From the NCBI GenBank assembly GCA_003557905.1, contig PWNH01000080.1:1-42355 (forward strand): a stretch of 42,355 nt of DNA, in the 5' to 3' direction. Positions 29,984-40,186 of this stretch are shown piece by piece; the stretch's first letter is position 1; each line of letters opens with the position of its first letter. This DNA is from Methanomassiliicoccaceae archaeon (GTDB lineage: Archaea; Thermoplasmatota; Thermoplasmata; Methanomassiliicoccales; Methanomethylophilaceae). A program made the position numbers and the translations under genes. The notes under the pieces are model-generated. The model worked only from the letters and a program-made list of their open reading frames with translations. It was not told the origin of the DNA and ran no database searches.

Positions 29984-31288
29984 ATGGCACCTTCGCCATG
30001 CAACACGGCCGAGAAGGACATCGGCCTAGAATTCTATCACAGTGAGAGTCGTGGCACCGGTGGGCGCATAAAGGCGCATGCCGAGGACTTCATGGTGGAT
30101 GAGATATCCGACCTACCGCCGGCGAAAGAAGGCGGTCGTTACACCATTGCCACTATAACCTCCCGCAATTGGGAGATGAACCGTCTGATAAAGCAGCTCG
30201 CCGGAGCCCTGAGAGTCTCCCGCAACCGTATCGGATTCGCCGGGACCAAGGACAAACGGGCCATAACGAGCCAACTGATGTCCTTCGAGATGGCTCCCGA
30301 GGCACTCGACTCCATAGAGCTTAACGACGTCTGGGTGTCTGATGTGTATCAGGCCGCCCGACCAATAAAGATCGGTGATTTGATCGGGAACCGTTTCAGC
30401 GTCCACGTCCGCGAGTGTGAACTCAAGGACGATGAGCTGGCCACCGACATTGAAAACTGCAAGGAGAGCCTGGACACGGTCGGGGGATTCCCCAATTATT
30501 TCGGTGTTCAGCGTTTCGGCGTAACCCGTCCAATAACCCATCTTGTGGGAAAATCGATCGTGGCCGGGGATTTCAAGGATGCGGTTGTGACCTATCTGTC
30601 ACACCCCTCTGAATATGAGAGTCCGGAATCGAAGGCCTGCCGTCTCGAGCTGTTACAACCGGATGGAAGGGACGACCTGCTTTCCGAATTCCCCCGTGGC
30701 ATGAACTTCGAGAAGACCTTGGTCGAACACCTCGCACGCCGCCCCGAGGATTATTCTGGAGCCTTGCGACAGTTGCCTGACAATCTACAGATGATGTTCG
30801 TCCATGCCTATCAGTCCTACATATTCAACCGTATTCTGAGTGAAAGGATGAGACAGGGGCTGCCGATCCATGAGCCCATCGAGGGGGATCTGGTCCTGAC
30901 GATAGGCGACAAGCGGGTCCCTATCCATGAACGTCCTATCGAGGTCACGGCATCGAACATCGACCTTGTCGCCGACCAGGTAAGGGCCGGTAAGGCCTTT
31001 GTCAGCGGCCTCCTTTTCGGAAGTGAGAGTCGCTTTGCCAATGGTGAGATGGGCGAGATAGAGAGGAAGGCCGTGGAGAAGGAAGGCCTGAACCCCGAGG
31101 ACTTCGTAGTCCCGGAGATGCAACGATGCAGTTCCCGCGGCAGCAGACGGGAGATACACTGCAGATATGACAACCTCCGTACCGAACTGGTTGAGGAGGG
31201 GTACGTGGTCTCATTCTCTTTGACCAAAGGGAACTACGCCACCTGTTTGTTGAGAGAGTTCATGAAGGCCGATATGAAGAACTATTGA
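29984..31288 (+). CDS. truD: tRNA pseudouridine synthase D
   Basis: 'GRIKAHAEDFMVDEI', 'GFAGTKDKRAITSQ', 'FPNYFGVQRFG' TruD motifs. Confidence 0.95.
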   Translation: MAPSPCNTAEKDIGLEFYHSESRGTGGRIKAHAEDFMVDEISDLPPAKEGGRYTIATITSRNWEMNRLIKQLAGALRVSRNRIGFAGTKDKRAITSQLMSFEMAPEALDSIELNDVWVSDVYQAARPIKIGDLIGNRFSVHVRECELKDDELATDIENCKESLDTVGGFPNYFGVQRFGVTRPITHLVGKSIVAGDFKDAVVTYLSHPSEYESPESKACRLELLQPDGRDDLLSEFPRGMNFEKTLVEHLARRPEDYSGALRQLPDNLQMMFVHAYQSYIFNRILSERMRQGLPIHEPIEGDLVLTIGDKRVPIHERPIEVTASNIDLVADQVRAGKAFVSGLLFGSESRFANGEMGEIERKAVEKEGLNPEDFVVPEMQRCSSRGSRREIHCRYDNLRTELVEEGYVVSFSLTKGNYATCLLREFMKADMKNY

Positions 31289-34200
31289 GTTTCGGCCTTG
31301 ACCTCGGCGGCCGCTGCCGCCTCATCCTGCTTATTCTTGATCTCCTCAATCATCTTCCTGGCCTGCACATCTCCGGGTGCCAGGATCTGGACCGTCTGTA
31401 GGCTCATCATGGCATCCTCAAGTTTACCGAGCTCCATCTGCAATGCCGCCCTCCTCCTGAACGGGGCGGGGTCCTTTTCATCGATGGATATCGCCTTGTC
31501 GAATGAGTTTATGGCCTTGGTCTTCTTGTTCTGGGATGCGAATATCTCCGCCAGCTCCATATGCGCATCCTTTATGTTCGGATCCAGACGGATCGCCTTC
31601 TGCAAGGACACAGCTGCCTTGGATGTCTGTCCCCTCAAGGACTGCTGGCGGCCTAGGAGGTACCACGCCCTTTGAGAACGGGGCAGCTGCTTCGTTGCCA
31701 TCAATAGGGAATCGAAGGCCTCATCCTCCTCCCCTATCGCCAACTGGTTCTCTGCCAGTCTTAGATAGAGTCCTTCTGCGCCAGTGCTGATCGCACGGGA
31801 CAAGGCCCGGGCCGCAAGATGATTGTCCTGCAGATCCTCCAACATTTCCGCTGCCTCTGACCACAGGTCCTTTTCCCGGGGGTCGAGTTCGAAAAGTCTT
31901 TGCAGCGGTGTCTTGGCCTCCTCCTTCCTACCGGAAGCGTAGAGTATCCGGGCCTTGAGCCATTGGGTGTTGTAGTTCAACGGGTCTATGAAGGCGGCCT
32001 CGTCCAACCTCTCCAAGGCTTCATCGTTTCGGCCCTGTCGGTGGAGGGCGGTGGCCAGCATGTTCATTGTCTTAACATGATGGGGGCGTAGGTTCAAGGA
32101 TCGGGAGTAGGCCCTGACCGCCTCCTCATAACGTCCCAAAGCCTGGAATGTGTGGCCTCTGAGAGCCTGTGACGCGGGATCGTCCTTGAGCTCGTCCATA
32201 TCGTCTATGACCCTCAGTGTGTCGGTGAAATTGCCATTGTCATAATGGAGTTCTGCCAATTCCATGCGGGCTCCGCGATCCAACGGATCGCTCTTCAAGA
32301 CTTCCTGCAAGAGCTTCATCAGCGCCTCGGGGTCACCGCTTCGACGGACTGATGTTCGCTTCATATCTATTATCGAACGATCGCCAGGGCGTAATTCGAG
32401 TGCCATATCGAAATACTGCAACGCCTCCTTGTCCCTTTCTAAAGTCTGCAAAGCCTGACCCATATCCAATATGTCAACCAGACTCTCGGGATTCAGGCGC
32501 AGCACCCGGCGCGTCACCTCCACGAGCTCTTCATGGTTCCCCAAACGATGATGGCATTCCTTCAGGTAAGCCAATATCTTGGGGATGTTGCGGGTGATCT
32601 CATTGGCCTTGGAGAAGAAGAACAGGGCTTCATCATAACGGTCGAGCTCGGCGAGCAGCAGCCCTTTCCTCACCAGTGCATGGAGATGGCCCGCCTTCAC
32701 CCTTAATACCTGGTCATAGCATTTTAGTGCCTCGTTCTTGACGTCCAACCTCTCCAAGCAATAGGCCTTCGACATCCAGAAATCGACATTCTCCAAATCG
32801 CGGACTATGGCGCGGTCATAGCAGTCCACCGCCTCACGATAATCCTGCAAGGCCTCGATGGCCATTCCTCTAGAGTACCATAACCAGGGGTCATCCGGGC
32901 TGATTTCAAGCCCTTGGGAATAACATTTTACGGAATCCTCGAACCGTTCAAGGGCGTAGAGGGCGTTTCCGCGCAACCTCCAATACATGCTGTCATGGTC
33001 CTGCCTCTCGATTACAGCATCGGCTAATGATAGGGCGTCCTCGTATCTTCCGGAATTCAACATAGCCGCCAGGACCTCATTCGCCTGCTGGATGTTCCTG
33101 GTGCCCCAGCTCAAAGCCTGACGGAAGGTCCTCATGGCCTCCTGATGCATGCCCATCGCATCGAGGGTGATTGCCTTGTCCTTGGTCACATCTATGTTCG
33201 TGGGTTCCTGCGCCAGTATCCTGTCGGCAACCTGGATCGCTTCGGCATACGACTTGTCCGCCTTGTGCATCTCCAGAAGGAGTTTCAAGGACGGCAGGTG
33301 TCTCAAGTCCCTCTCTAGCACAGTCTCCAGATCCTTACGGGCCTTTTTGGACTCCCCTATGGACCAGAATATCCTGGCACGGATGTGTCTGAGCCTGCTG
33401 TCCTTTGGATAGAGACGGAGGGATTCGTCCAGGTGTTTCAATGAATCGCTGACCCTCTGTTGCGACACCAGGTTCTCGGCCATCAGGGCTATCAATGAGG
33501 GGTCCTCACCGCGCAATTCTATCATATCATCGATGACATCGCCCGTGTCACGCCCCGGACAATACTGGACCAGGGCCTCCAATATCTCCAACCGTATCTC
33601 ATCATCCTTACATTCCCCCAGATATTCCTGGGCCTCCTTAACGGCCTCAATCGGCCTCCCTAATATGCCGAGGTCCTTGACCAGCATCACCTTGGCAGCC
33701 TTGAGGTCCGGCTCGATCTCCAAACTCCTCTTGACCGCCTCCAGTGAGCTTTCGTAACGGTTCATGTAGAAGTTGGCACTCCCGATGCCGTACCAGGCCC
33801 GGGAGTTGTTGGGGTCATGTTTCAATACCTTCTCGTAGACTTTTATCGATTCGTCCAGAAGTCCAGCGCGGGCCAGGCGATAGGCCGCTGAGAGCATCTG
33901 AGACGGTTCATGCGAATCCGTCTCTTGGACACGATCCGTCAGTTCCCGTGCCAGAAGGACGTCGCCTTGGGTCCTTGAGATCTCCGCCAGGGCCATCAGT
34001 ATGATGGGGTCCGATGAATCCTTCAGTTTCAAAGACACCAGGGACTTGGCCCCTTCGACGTCGCCGAGATCCAACAACGCAAGGGCCTTGTGGGCTTTCC
34101 AGTGGAGTGAATCGCCGATGCTTATCAGAATATCGTAAGCCTCCAGAAGCTCTGAATCGTTCTCCACTGCCTTCTTCAGCACACCGCGGGCCCTTATCGT

Positions 34201-34626
34201 GTCCCCGCTCCTTATGAGGGCCTTACCAAGTTCAAGATACAGAAGACCATTCCCGGGTTCATTGTGGAGCATGTCCTCCAATATACGGGCGGATTCCCGA
34301 TACTCCCCCTTCTGCTCCATGACCTTGGACCTCAGGATGGATGTACGGGTCTGGCAGGGATGGTCCTGCAACAATATCGTGGTGATGCGGTCAGCGTCCT
34401 CGACAAGTCCTAAATCAAGACAGGCCTCAGTGGCGCTGAACTGGATCTCCATGGGCTGAGCGCTTATATCAAAATCCTGCATCGATGCCAATGTCCGTCG
34501 CAGGTAGTCCCGGGCGGATTCCTCGTCCTCGCTCTGCCGAAGCTCTCCAAGGGCCTGGGCGAGAGTGATTTTAGCCTCATCGCCCTTAGGAAGGAGAACG
34601 GAGAGCCTGCGAAGGTTCATTGGCAT
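31282..34626 (-). CDS. Large tetratricopeptide-repeat protein (1114 aa)
   Basis: Back-to-back TPR units throughout (e.g. 'AWYGIGSANFYMNRYESSLEAVKRSLEIEPD', 'LWYSRGMAIEALQDYREAVDCYDRAI'). Confidence 0.9.
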   Translation of the reverse strand: MPMNLRRLSVLLPKGDEAKITLAQALGELRQSEDEESARDYLRRTLASMQDFDISAQPMEIQFSATEACLDLGLVEDADRITTILLQDHPCQTRTSILRSKVMEQKGEYRESARILEDMLHNEPGNGLLYLELGKALIRSGDTIRARGVLKKAVENDSELLEAYDILISIGDSLHWKAHKALALLDLGDVEGAKSLVSLKLKDSSDPIILMALAEISRTQGDVLLARELTDRVQETDSHEPSQMLSAAYRLARAGLLDESIKVYEKVLKHDPNNSRAWYGIGSANFYMNRYESSLEAVKRSLEIEPDLKAAKVMLVKDLGILGRPIEAVKEAQEYLGECKDDEIRLEILEALVQYCPGRDTGDVIDDMIELRGEDPSLIALMAENLVSQQRVSDSLKHLDESLRLYPKDSRLRHIRARIFWSIGESKKARKDLETVLERDLRHLPSLKLLLEMHKADKSYAEAIQVADRILAQEPTNIDVTKDKAITLDAMGMHQEAMRTFRQALSWGTRNIQQANEVLAAMLNSGRYEDALSLADAVIERQDHDSMYWRLRGNALYALERFEDSVKCYSQGLEISPDDPWLWYSRGMAIEALQDYREAVDCYDRAIVRDLENVDFWMSKAYCLERLDVKNEALKCYDQVLRVKAGHLHALVRKGLLLAELDRYDEALFFFSKANEITRNIPKILAYLKECHHRLGNHEELVEVTRRVLRLNPESLVDILDMGQALQTLERDKEALQYFDMALELRPGDRSIIDMKRTSVRRSGDPEALMKLLQEVLKSDPLDRGARMELAELHYDNGNFTDTLRVIDDMDELKDDPASQALRGHTFQALGRYEEAVRAYSRSLNLRPHHVKTMNMLATALHRQGRNDEALERLDEAAFIDPLNYNTQWLKARILYASGRKEEAKTPLQRLFELDPREKDLWSEAAEMLEDLQDNHLAARALSRAISTGAEGLYLRLAENQLAIGEEDEAFDSLLMATKQLPRSQRAWYLLGRQQSLRGQTSKAAVSLQKAIRLDPNIKDAHMELAEIFASQNKKTKAINSFDKAISIDEKDPAPFRRRAALQMELGKLEDAMMSLQTVQILAPGDVQARKMIEEIKNKQDEAAAAAEVKAETQ

Positions 34627-34726
34627 ACGTTAGCATTGATGGGATTCCATAAATTAATATTGGCCTTGATGGGCAGAGGGCGGGAACGCCATGGTTAAAT
34701 AGAAGATTCTTTTTACAGAAGTCCAG

Positions 34727-34825
34727 GCAGGTGTTATCTAGTCTGGTTAGGATTTTGGCCTTCCATATCCCCACAAGGGATGAGGTCAGCCAACAGCCCG
34801 GGTTCGAATCCCGGCACCTGCACCA
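34727..34825 (+). tRNA. tRNA-Gly(UCC) with 22-nt intron and encoded CCA
   Basis: Acceptor GCAGGTG/CACCTGC, D-arm ATCT..GGAT with AGTCTGGTTA loop, anticodon stem TTGGC/GCCAA with spliced loop CTTCCAA, T-arm CCGGG TTCGAAT CCCGG, discriminator A, CCA at 34823-34825; intron 34766-34787. Confidence 0.93.
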
Positions 34826-34980
34826 AAAACCATCAGAATTAAGAAAAGCAGGTCGGGGAGGGATGTGCCCCTTGCTGCCAGTTTGGGATGCTTTCTTTGG
34901 GGATGCGACGTTCTCGCGTCGTCATCTCATCATCGTTTATGTGGTATTTGAACGGTTTCGGGAGGGGTCTCCGAAACTGA

Positions 34981-36654
34981 TCACTTTGATTTATGACGGA
35001 CCTTGACTGCGATACCGCGATCCATCGTCTTCATCTCTGCACCGCTCATCTGAGCCACACCGACGGCTGCCAGTTTGCCTTCCCTCTCCACCGCTACCTC
35101 GTCGCCAACCCTTACACGGGGATCGGCATCCTTGACACCAATGGCGAATATGTTGCCCTTGAGCTGGAAATTCTCGATTGAAACAACATTCAGATCGGCA
35201 TCGATCAGGCGTGCGGCCCCATCTAATGTAAGTGATGTCATTCCGCGGTCGGGGGTGTGCATGCCCAGTTGGGTCTTGTCTTCCATGATCTTCCAATATG
35301 GGTATTTACCGACCACTGTGGCGCCTTCAAGCACCGCTTCTCCCTCCGGACCGAACTGATATCGCAACATTGATCTCATGGTGTTCGCCCTATCGGTCAT
35401 GGCGGGGACCTTGTCATAGGGCTTGGACAGTCTGCGGAGTGTCTCATCCAGAAGACGCAATGCGGGATCCGAACCCGGGTCGCCCATTGATGTGTCGATG
35501 ACTTCCACGTCCCCGGTTAGGAGACCTCCGTCACCGATGTGGGAGACGACATGGTCATAGCCGTTGTCGGTCACATACCCCTTGAGCATGCCCGAAATCA
35601 TATCCACCTCCTCCATTGTCCATTCCCCACTGACAGGTATGTCGTAATGGGCACAGGGGTAGAAGGTCTCCAACTCCCGAGGCACAAGACCCAGAGGCGA
35701 AGTGAGGATCAGCTCATGTACGAGGCCGAAGTGGTCACCGCTGCGTATGGCCTCTATGAAACGGCGATGACTGCGTGAAGTGAAATACGGCTTCCTTGCC
35801 GAACAGGGGAGAAGGACCAGTATACGTTTGTGATCCGGTGCCCTGTATCTGTCCGACATCCTCCTCCTATGACGGACCACATCCGGGCGCTGTAATGATT
35901 GTGGGGTGTTGCATGCGAATCTTCCTCCGATCACCGGCGTACGGGTTTCGGTGGCATCCCAACACTGTTTGTCGAAAATCCTAAGAGCCACCACATTGGC
36001 CGGGGAGGATGTGGCCCGTTGGTCCACGAGTTCCCTCAGTCGGTCCTTGGCGATGAAGGTCCTGATCAACTCCAACTCCTCGGACATGAAACCCAGATTG
36101 GCCTTGACCAGCTCCTCGACTGGGGCCTGACTCGATATTCGTCCCTCCGGACGCATCAGCACGCCCCTCGAGGCCATCGTCCAAGCGAGGGAGTCATCGA
36201 ACGCGTCCACACCCATATAGGCCAATAGGGCCATGTTCGAGGGGTCGGCGATACCAGATACCAACAGCAGGGGCCTGTCCCCGCACATCACACGGATACG
36301 GGATATCGAACGTGCCAACTCCGCCGGGTCGCGACGGAGTTCGAAGCCGTTGTCCACTATCACAATCTCCGTCTTTTCGGGAACGGTCGCATCCTCAGGC
36401 AATGGCAGACGCAATGAGATGATGCCGTCACCGTGGTCCGCGAATGAACCCTTTCTGCGTGCGGCCAAAGGAGGTAACACCTTGGAATCTTGCCTGACGG
36501 CCCTGTGGCCAAAATTGAAGACCCTCTTGTGACCGTCAACGGCCATGGACATGCTCCCATCCCCGTTCGTCACGATGAATGGGGCGCTCACAGCAACGCC
36601 GGCTATCTCGGCATTGCAGACACGAGCCAGATGCGATCGGTGGATGACCTCCAT
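34981..36654 (-). CDS. arcS: Archaeosine synthase subunit alpha (ArcS/TgtA2 family)
   Basis: 'LLPCSARKPYFTSRSHRRF' (PCxxxKPY) plus C-terminal PUA domain 'VKDADPRVRVGDEVAVEREGKLAAVGVAQMSGAEM'. Confidence 0.88.
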   Translation of the reverse strand: MEVIHRSHLARVCNAEIAGVAVSAPFIVTNGDGSMSMAVDGHKRVFNFGHRAVRQDSKVLPPLAARRKGSFADHGDGIISLRLPLPEDATVPEKTEIVIVDNGFELRRDPAELARSISRIRVMCGDRPLLLVSGIADPSNMALLAYMGVDAFDDSLAWTMASRGVLMRPEGRISSQAPVEELVKANLGFMSEELELIRTFIAKDRLRELVDQRATSSPANVVALRIFDKQCWDATETRTPVIGGRFACNTPQSLQRPDVVRHRRRMSDRYRAPDHKRILVLLPCSARKPYFTSRSHRRFIEAIRSGDHFGLVHELILTSPLGLVPRELETFYPCAHYDIPVSGEWTMEEVDMISGMLKGYVTDNGYDHVVSHIGDGGLLTGDVEVIDTSMGDPGSDPALRLLDETLRRLSKPYDKVPAMTDRANTMRSMLRYQFGPEGEAVLEGATVVGKYPYWKIMEDKTQLGMHTPDRGMTSLTLDGAARLIDADLNVVSIENFQLKGNIFAIGVKDADPRVRVGDEVAVEREGKLAAVGVAQMSGAEMKTMDRGIAVKVRHKSK

Positions 36655-36749
36655 GCTATCAATGCTACCATGTCGGCAATATATATCAAACTATCAGCTT
36701 TCAAATTGATTATAATAAAATATATTAATCAGCAGTTTATCCGAATCTC

Positions 36750-37676
36750 ATGGTGGAGGCACACATCGAGGTCAAAGGACTTCGTAAGGAGTATGGGGAT
36801 CTCATCGCGGTTGATGGAATCGATTTTGAGGTGCGGAAAGGCCAGGTCTTCTCGTTGTTGGGGCCGAACGGTGCCGGTAAGACCACCACCGTCGAGATTC
36901 TGGAATGCCTCCGAACCGCTACGGCAGGAGATGTCAAAATACTCGGACACGACCTTAGCCAGAGCTCCAAGATCAAAAGGCGGATCGGCGTCCTTCCACA
37001 GGGATTCAACGCCTTCGACCTTCTCACTGTGAAGGAGAACGTCGAATACTTCGCCGGGATGTTCGAGGATTCGGTGAACACCGATGAGCTTCTGTCATGG
37101 GTTAAACTGGAGACACGCAAGAAGGATCTTTTCAAGAACCTCTCCGGCGGCATGAAGCAGAGGGTCGGAATCGCCATGTCATTGGTGAACGACCCGGAGA
37201 TCGTTTTCCTTGATGAGCCTACCACCGGCCTTGACCCCGGAGCGAGACGTGACGTTTGGCGTATGGTCCGCAACCTACGGGAAAGAGGTAAGACCATCGT
37301 GCTGACCACCCACTACATGGAGGAGGCCGAGGCCCTCTCCGATTACGTGTGCATAATGAACAAGGGAAGGATAATCGTCCGTGGCACTCCAAGGGAGATA
37401 ATAAGGGACCATGGAGGCAGCCCGGTGGCCATCGTCCGCGGTGCTGGTGAAAGGGGATTGCAGGCCCTTTCCCCGAACTTCCCTGATTGCGAGTTGACCG
37501 ATGCGGACGTGAAGATACCGATCTCCAACGGCAGACGCGTATCCGAGATACTGAACACACTTGACAACGCCGAGGTCCATTATGACGAGATAGTCATCAA
37601 GAAGAGCACCTTGGAGGATGTGTTCCTTAAACTGACCGGACAGGAGTTCAAAGGGGGTGAGGAGGATGAAGAGTAG
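36750..37676 (+). CDS. ABC-2 exporter ATP-binding protein
   Basis: 'LLGPNGAGKTTTVEIL', 'LSGGMKQRVGIAMSLVNDPEIVFLDEPTTGLDP'. Confidence 0.95.
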   Translation: MVEAHIEVKGLRKEYGDLIAVDGIDFEVRKGQVFSLLGPNGAGKTTTVEILECLRTATAGDVKILGHDLSQSSKIKRRIGVLPQGFNAFDLLTVKENVEYFAGMFEDSVNTDELLSWVKLETRKKDLFKNLSGGMKQRVGIAMSLVNDPEIVFLDEPTTGLDPGARRDVWRMVRNLRERGKTIVLTTHYMEEAEALSDYVCIMNKGRIIVRGTPREIIRDHGGSPVAIVRGAGERGLQALSPNFPDCELTDADVKIPISNGRRVSEILNTLDNAEVHYDEIVIKKSTLEDVFLKLTGQEFKGGEEDEE

Positions 37677-38754
37677 GATTCTCGTTGATTTCAAGGCCAC
37701 CGTACTGGAGTTCTCAAGGTCCCCCAGTGCCATATTCTGGACCCTGGCCTTCCCAGTCATACTCATGCTCCTCTTCGGAGCTATATACTCAGGAGGGGGA
37801 GGGGGGACATACAACCTGCATGTGCAGGATTTCGATGACTCTCCATACTCAGCGGCGTTCCTGGAGGGAATGAATGGAACGGGTCTTGTCAAAATAATCG
37901 TCGTCGACAACACAACGGATGCATCTCAGTACATAAGTGACAACGGCCTGACCTCATTCCTGATAATACCCGCCGGCTTCGGTGCCAATCTGAGCGCCGC
38001 TGAAAACGTGAGTTTGGAATTCCGTATGGACAGCGGTTCACAGGCCGCACTGACCAACTACAATGTGATCAAGTCGGTCTCGGAACAGATGAACCTTGAT
38101 GTTCAGAACGTCACATCGTTGATATCCTTGGACATCGCACCTCTGGTCTCAGACCAGTTCAAGTTCCTGGACTTCTTCCTGCCCGGCGTTCTGGCATTGA
38201 CGATAATGAACAGCACCGTGAACTACATGGTCTTCACCATCGTCGAGTACCGTAACCGAGGGATATTCCGCAAGATGATGACCACTCCGCTGAAGAGGCC
38301 GGAATGGTTGGCCAGTAGGATACTGTGGCAGATGGTCCTCGGCTTCATATCTCTGCTGCTGATAATGGGCATCGGCGTCTATCTTTTCGATATCGCCGTC
38401 ACGGTCAACCTTATGACCTTGGCTTTGATATTGGCGGGGACGGCCTTGTTCACAGCCATGGGGATGGCGGTGGCAGGACTCATTCAGGATGAACAGGGCG
38501 CGGGGGCGTTGGCCGGCGCGATCACGTTCCCGATGATGTTCCTCGCAGGCATATTCTTCCCTCTGGAGATGATGCCCGAATATCTGCAGACCATCGCCAA
38601 GGCCATACCGTTGACTTACCTTGCTGACGGACTGAGAGACTCCATGATCTACGGGAACATGGCAGGCGCGTGGTTCAATCTGATGGTCGTCAGCGGTCTA
38701 GCGGTGGTGTTCGCAGCCTTGGGTACCGTCCTGACACGTTGGAAACAGGAATAG
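37666..38754 (+). CDS. ABC-2 type transporter permease
   Basis: N-terminal TM, large extracellular loop, five C-terminal TM; overlaps the ATPase gene; ATG 37666 preferred over GTG 37657. Confidence 0.9.
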   Translation: MKSRILVDFKATVLEFSRSPSAIFWTLAFPVILMLLFGAIYSGGGGGTYNLHVQDFDDSPYSAAFLEGMNGTGLVKIIVVDNTTDASQYISDNGLTSFLIIPAGFGANLSAAENVSLEFRMDSGSQAALTNYNVIKSVSEQMNLDVQNVTSLISLDIAPLVSDQFKFLDFFLPGVLALTIMNSTVNYMVFTIVEYRNRGIFRKMMTTPLKRPEWLASRILWQMVLGFISLLLIMGIGVYLFDIAVTVNLMTLALILAGTALFTAMGMAVAGLIQDEQGAGALAGAITFPMMFLAGIFFPLEMMPEYLQTIAKAIPLTYLADGLRDSMIYGNMAGAWFNLMVVSGLAVVFAALGTVLTRWKQE

Positions 38755-38798
38755 CGAAGATGTAAAATATCCCAGGTAAGCATTCATGTCCGAGGATT

Positions 38799-39728
38799 AT
38801 GAATTTTGAGAACATGGACGTCGTCTCCATCCGCGACTTCACCAGGGATCAGATCGAAGAGATCCTGGACAGGTCACGGGCGATGCTCCCTTACGCCAAG
38901 GGAGAGAAGGTGAGCAGAGCTTTGGAGGGAAAGATACTCGGGAATCTGTTCTTCGAGCCATCAACCCGGACCAGGCTTTCCTTTGAGAGTGCCGCGAACC
39001 GCTTGGGGGCTAGGGTGATAGATGTATCACAGACATCCACTACCTCGATCGTCAAGGGAGAGACCCTGGCAGACACCATACGGATGGTCGAGGCCTATTC
39101 CGATGTGATAGTCCTGCGCCACCCTCATGAGGGAGCGGCCCGTCTGGCGGCCCATTTCTCTGAGAAACCGGTGATAAATGCCGGTGACGGTGCGGGATCT
39201 CATCCTACCCAGACCCTATTGGACCTTTTCACTATCCAAGAGGAGATGGGCGGTATAGAGGGAAACAACGTGACCATTCTCGGTGACCTAAAATACGGCA
39301 GGACCGCGCACTCACTGGCAGAGGCCCTCACCGTATTCGGAGCCAAGTTGACCTTCGTGGCTCCAGAGACTCTGCAGATGCCCAAGGACACTGTGGACCA
39401 GGTCAAGAAACTGGGCGGGGATCCGGCCATCACCTCGGACATCGAGGGCGTGATAGCGGACACCGACGTCCTGTACATCACACGCATACAGAAGGAGAGA
39501 TTCCCCGACCCTGCTGAGTACCAGAAGGTCGCCGGGACATACCGTGTCGATAAGGAGATGCTGCGGGAGGCTAAGAAGGACATGATCGTTATGCACCCAT
39601 TGCCCAGGATCGACGAGATAGCGCCCGAGGTCGACTCCACTGCGCATGCCAAGTACTTCCAACAGGCTTTCAACGGCATTCCTGTGAGGATGGCCCTTCT
39701 CACATCCGTGTTGGGGGTGGATTTCTGA
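38799..39728 (+). CDS. pyrB: Aspartate carbamoyltransferase catalytic subunit
   Basis: 'FFEPSTRTRLSFESAANRLGA', 'VLRHPHEGAARLAA', 'NAGDGAGSHPTQTLLDLFTI'. Confidence 0.97.
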   Translation: MNFENMDVVSIRDFTRDQIEEILDRSRAMLPYAKGEKVSRALEGKILGNLFFEPSTRTRLSFESAANRLGARVIDVSQTSTTSIVKGETLADTIRMVEAYSDVIVLRHPHEGAARLAAHFSEKPVINAGDGAGSHPTQTLLDLFTIQEEMGGIEGNNVTILGDLKYGRTAHSLAEALTVFGAKLTFVAPETLQMPKDTVDQVKKLGGDPAITSDIEGVIADTDVLYITRIQKERFPDPAEYQKVAGTYRVDKEMLREAKKDMIVMHPLPRIDEIAPEVDSTAHAKYFQQAFNGIPVRMALLTSVLGVDF

Positions 39729-40186
39729 TGCGTGAATTCAAGGTTACGCCGATTCGTAACGGCACAGTGATCGACCACATCAACTCCGGTCAAGCCCTTA
39801 ACGTCCTAAGGATACTGGGGATAAACGAGCATAACGTCGATTCCACCGTGTCCATGCTGATGCACGTCCCCTCCAAGAAGACTGGATGGAAGGATGTGGT
39901 CAAGGTGGAGGATCGCGAATTGGACAAGCAGACCGTGGACAAGATAGCCCTGATTTCCCCGAATGCCACCATCGACATAATCCGTGACTTCAATGTCGCT
40001 GAGAAATATCAGGTCAGGCTGTCGCCGAGGGTCAAGAACCTGGTCCACTGCGGCAACCCCAACTGCATAACCAACAAATGCGAACCTGTGGCTCCGGAGT
40101 TCGATGTCGAGAACCACGACCCGCCGATGCTCAGATGCATCTATTGCGACCGGACCCTAGAGGACATCAGCGAGAACCTCATCTGA
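39728..40186 (+). CDS. pyrI: Aspartate carbamoyltransferase regulatory subunit
   Basis: 'GTVIDHINSGQALNVLRILGI', zinc cysteines 'CGNPNCITNKCEP...LRCIYCDR'. Confidence 0.97.
   Translation: MREFKVTPIRNGTVIDHINSGQALNVLRILGINEHNVDSTVSMLMHVPSKKTGWKDVVKVEDRELDKQTVDKIALISPNATIDIIRDFNVAEKYQVRLSPRVKNLVHCGNPNCITNKCEPVAPEFDVENHDPPMLRCIYCDRTLEDISENLI

Noticed and set aside
34756-34790. Reading the tRNA as tRNA-Trp(CCA) with stem TGGCC/GGTCA
   Set aside because: Would leave a 9-nt variable loop and break the canonical BHB. The Gly(UCC) reading gives a normal variable loop, CTTCCAA anticodon loop and perfect BHB.
36707-36731. TGATTA-N13-TAATCA dyad between arcS and the ABC exporter
   Set aside because: Short arms in a very AT-rich divergent promoter; expected often by chance and no second copy noticed.
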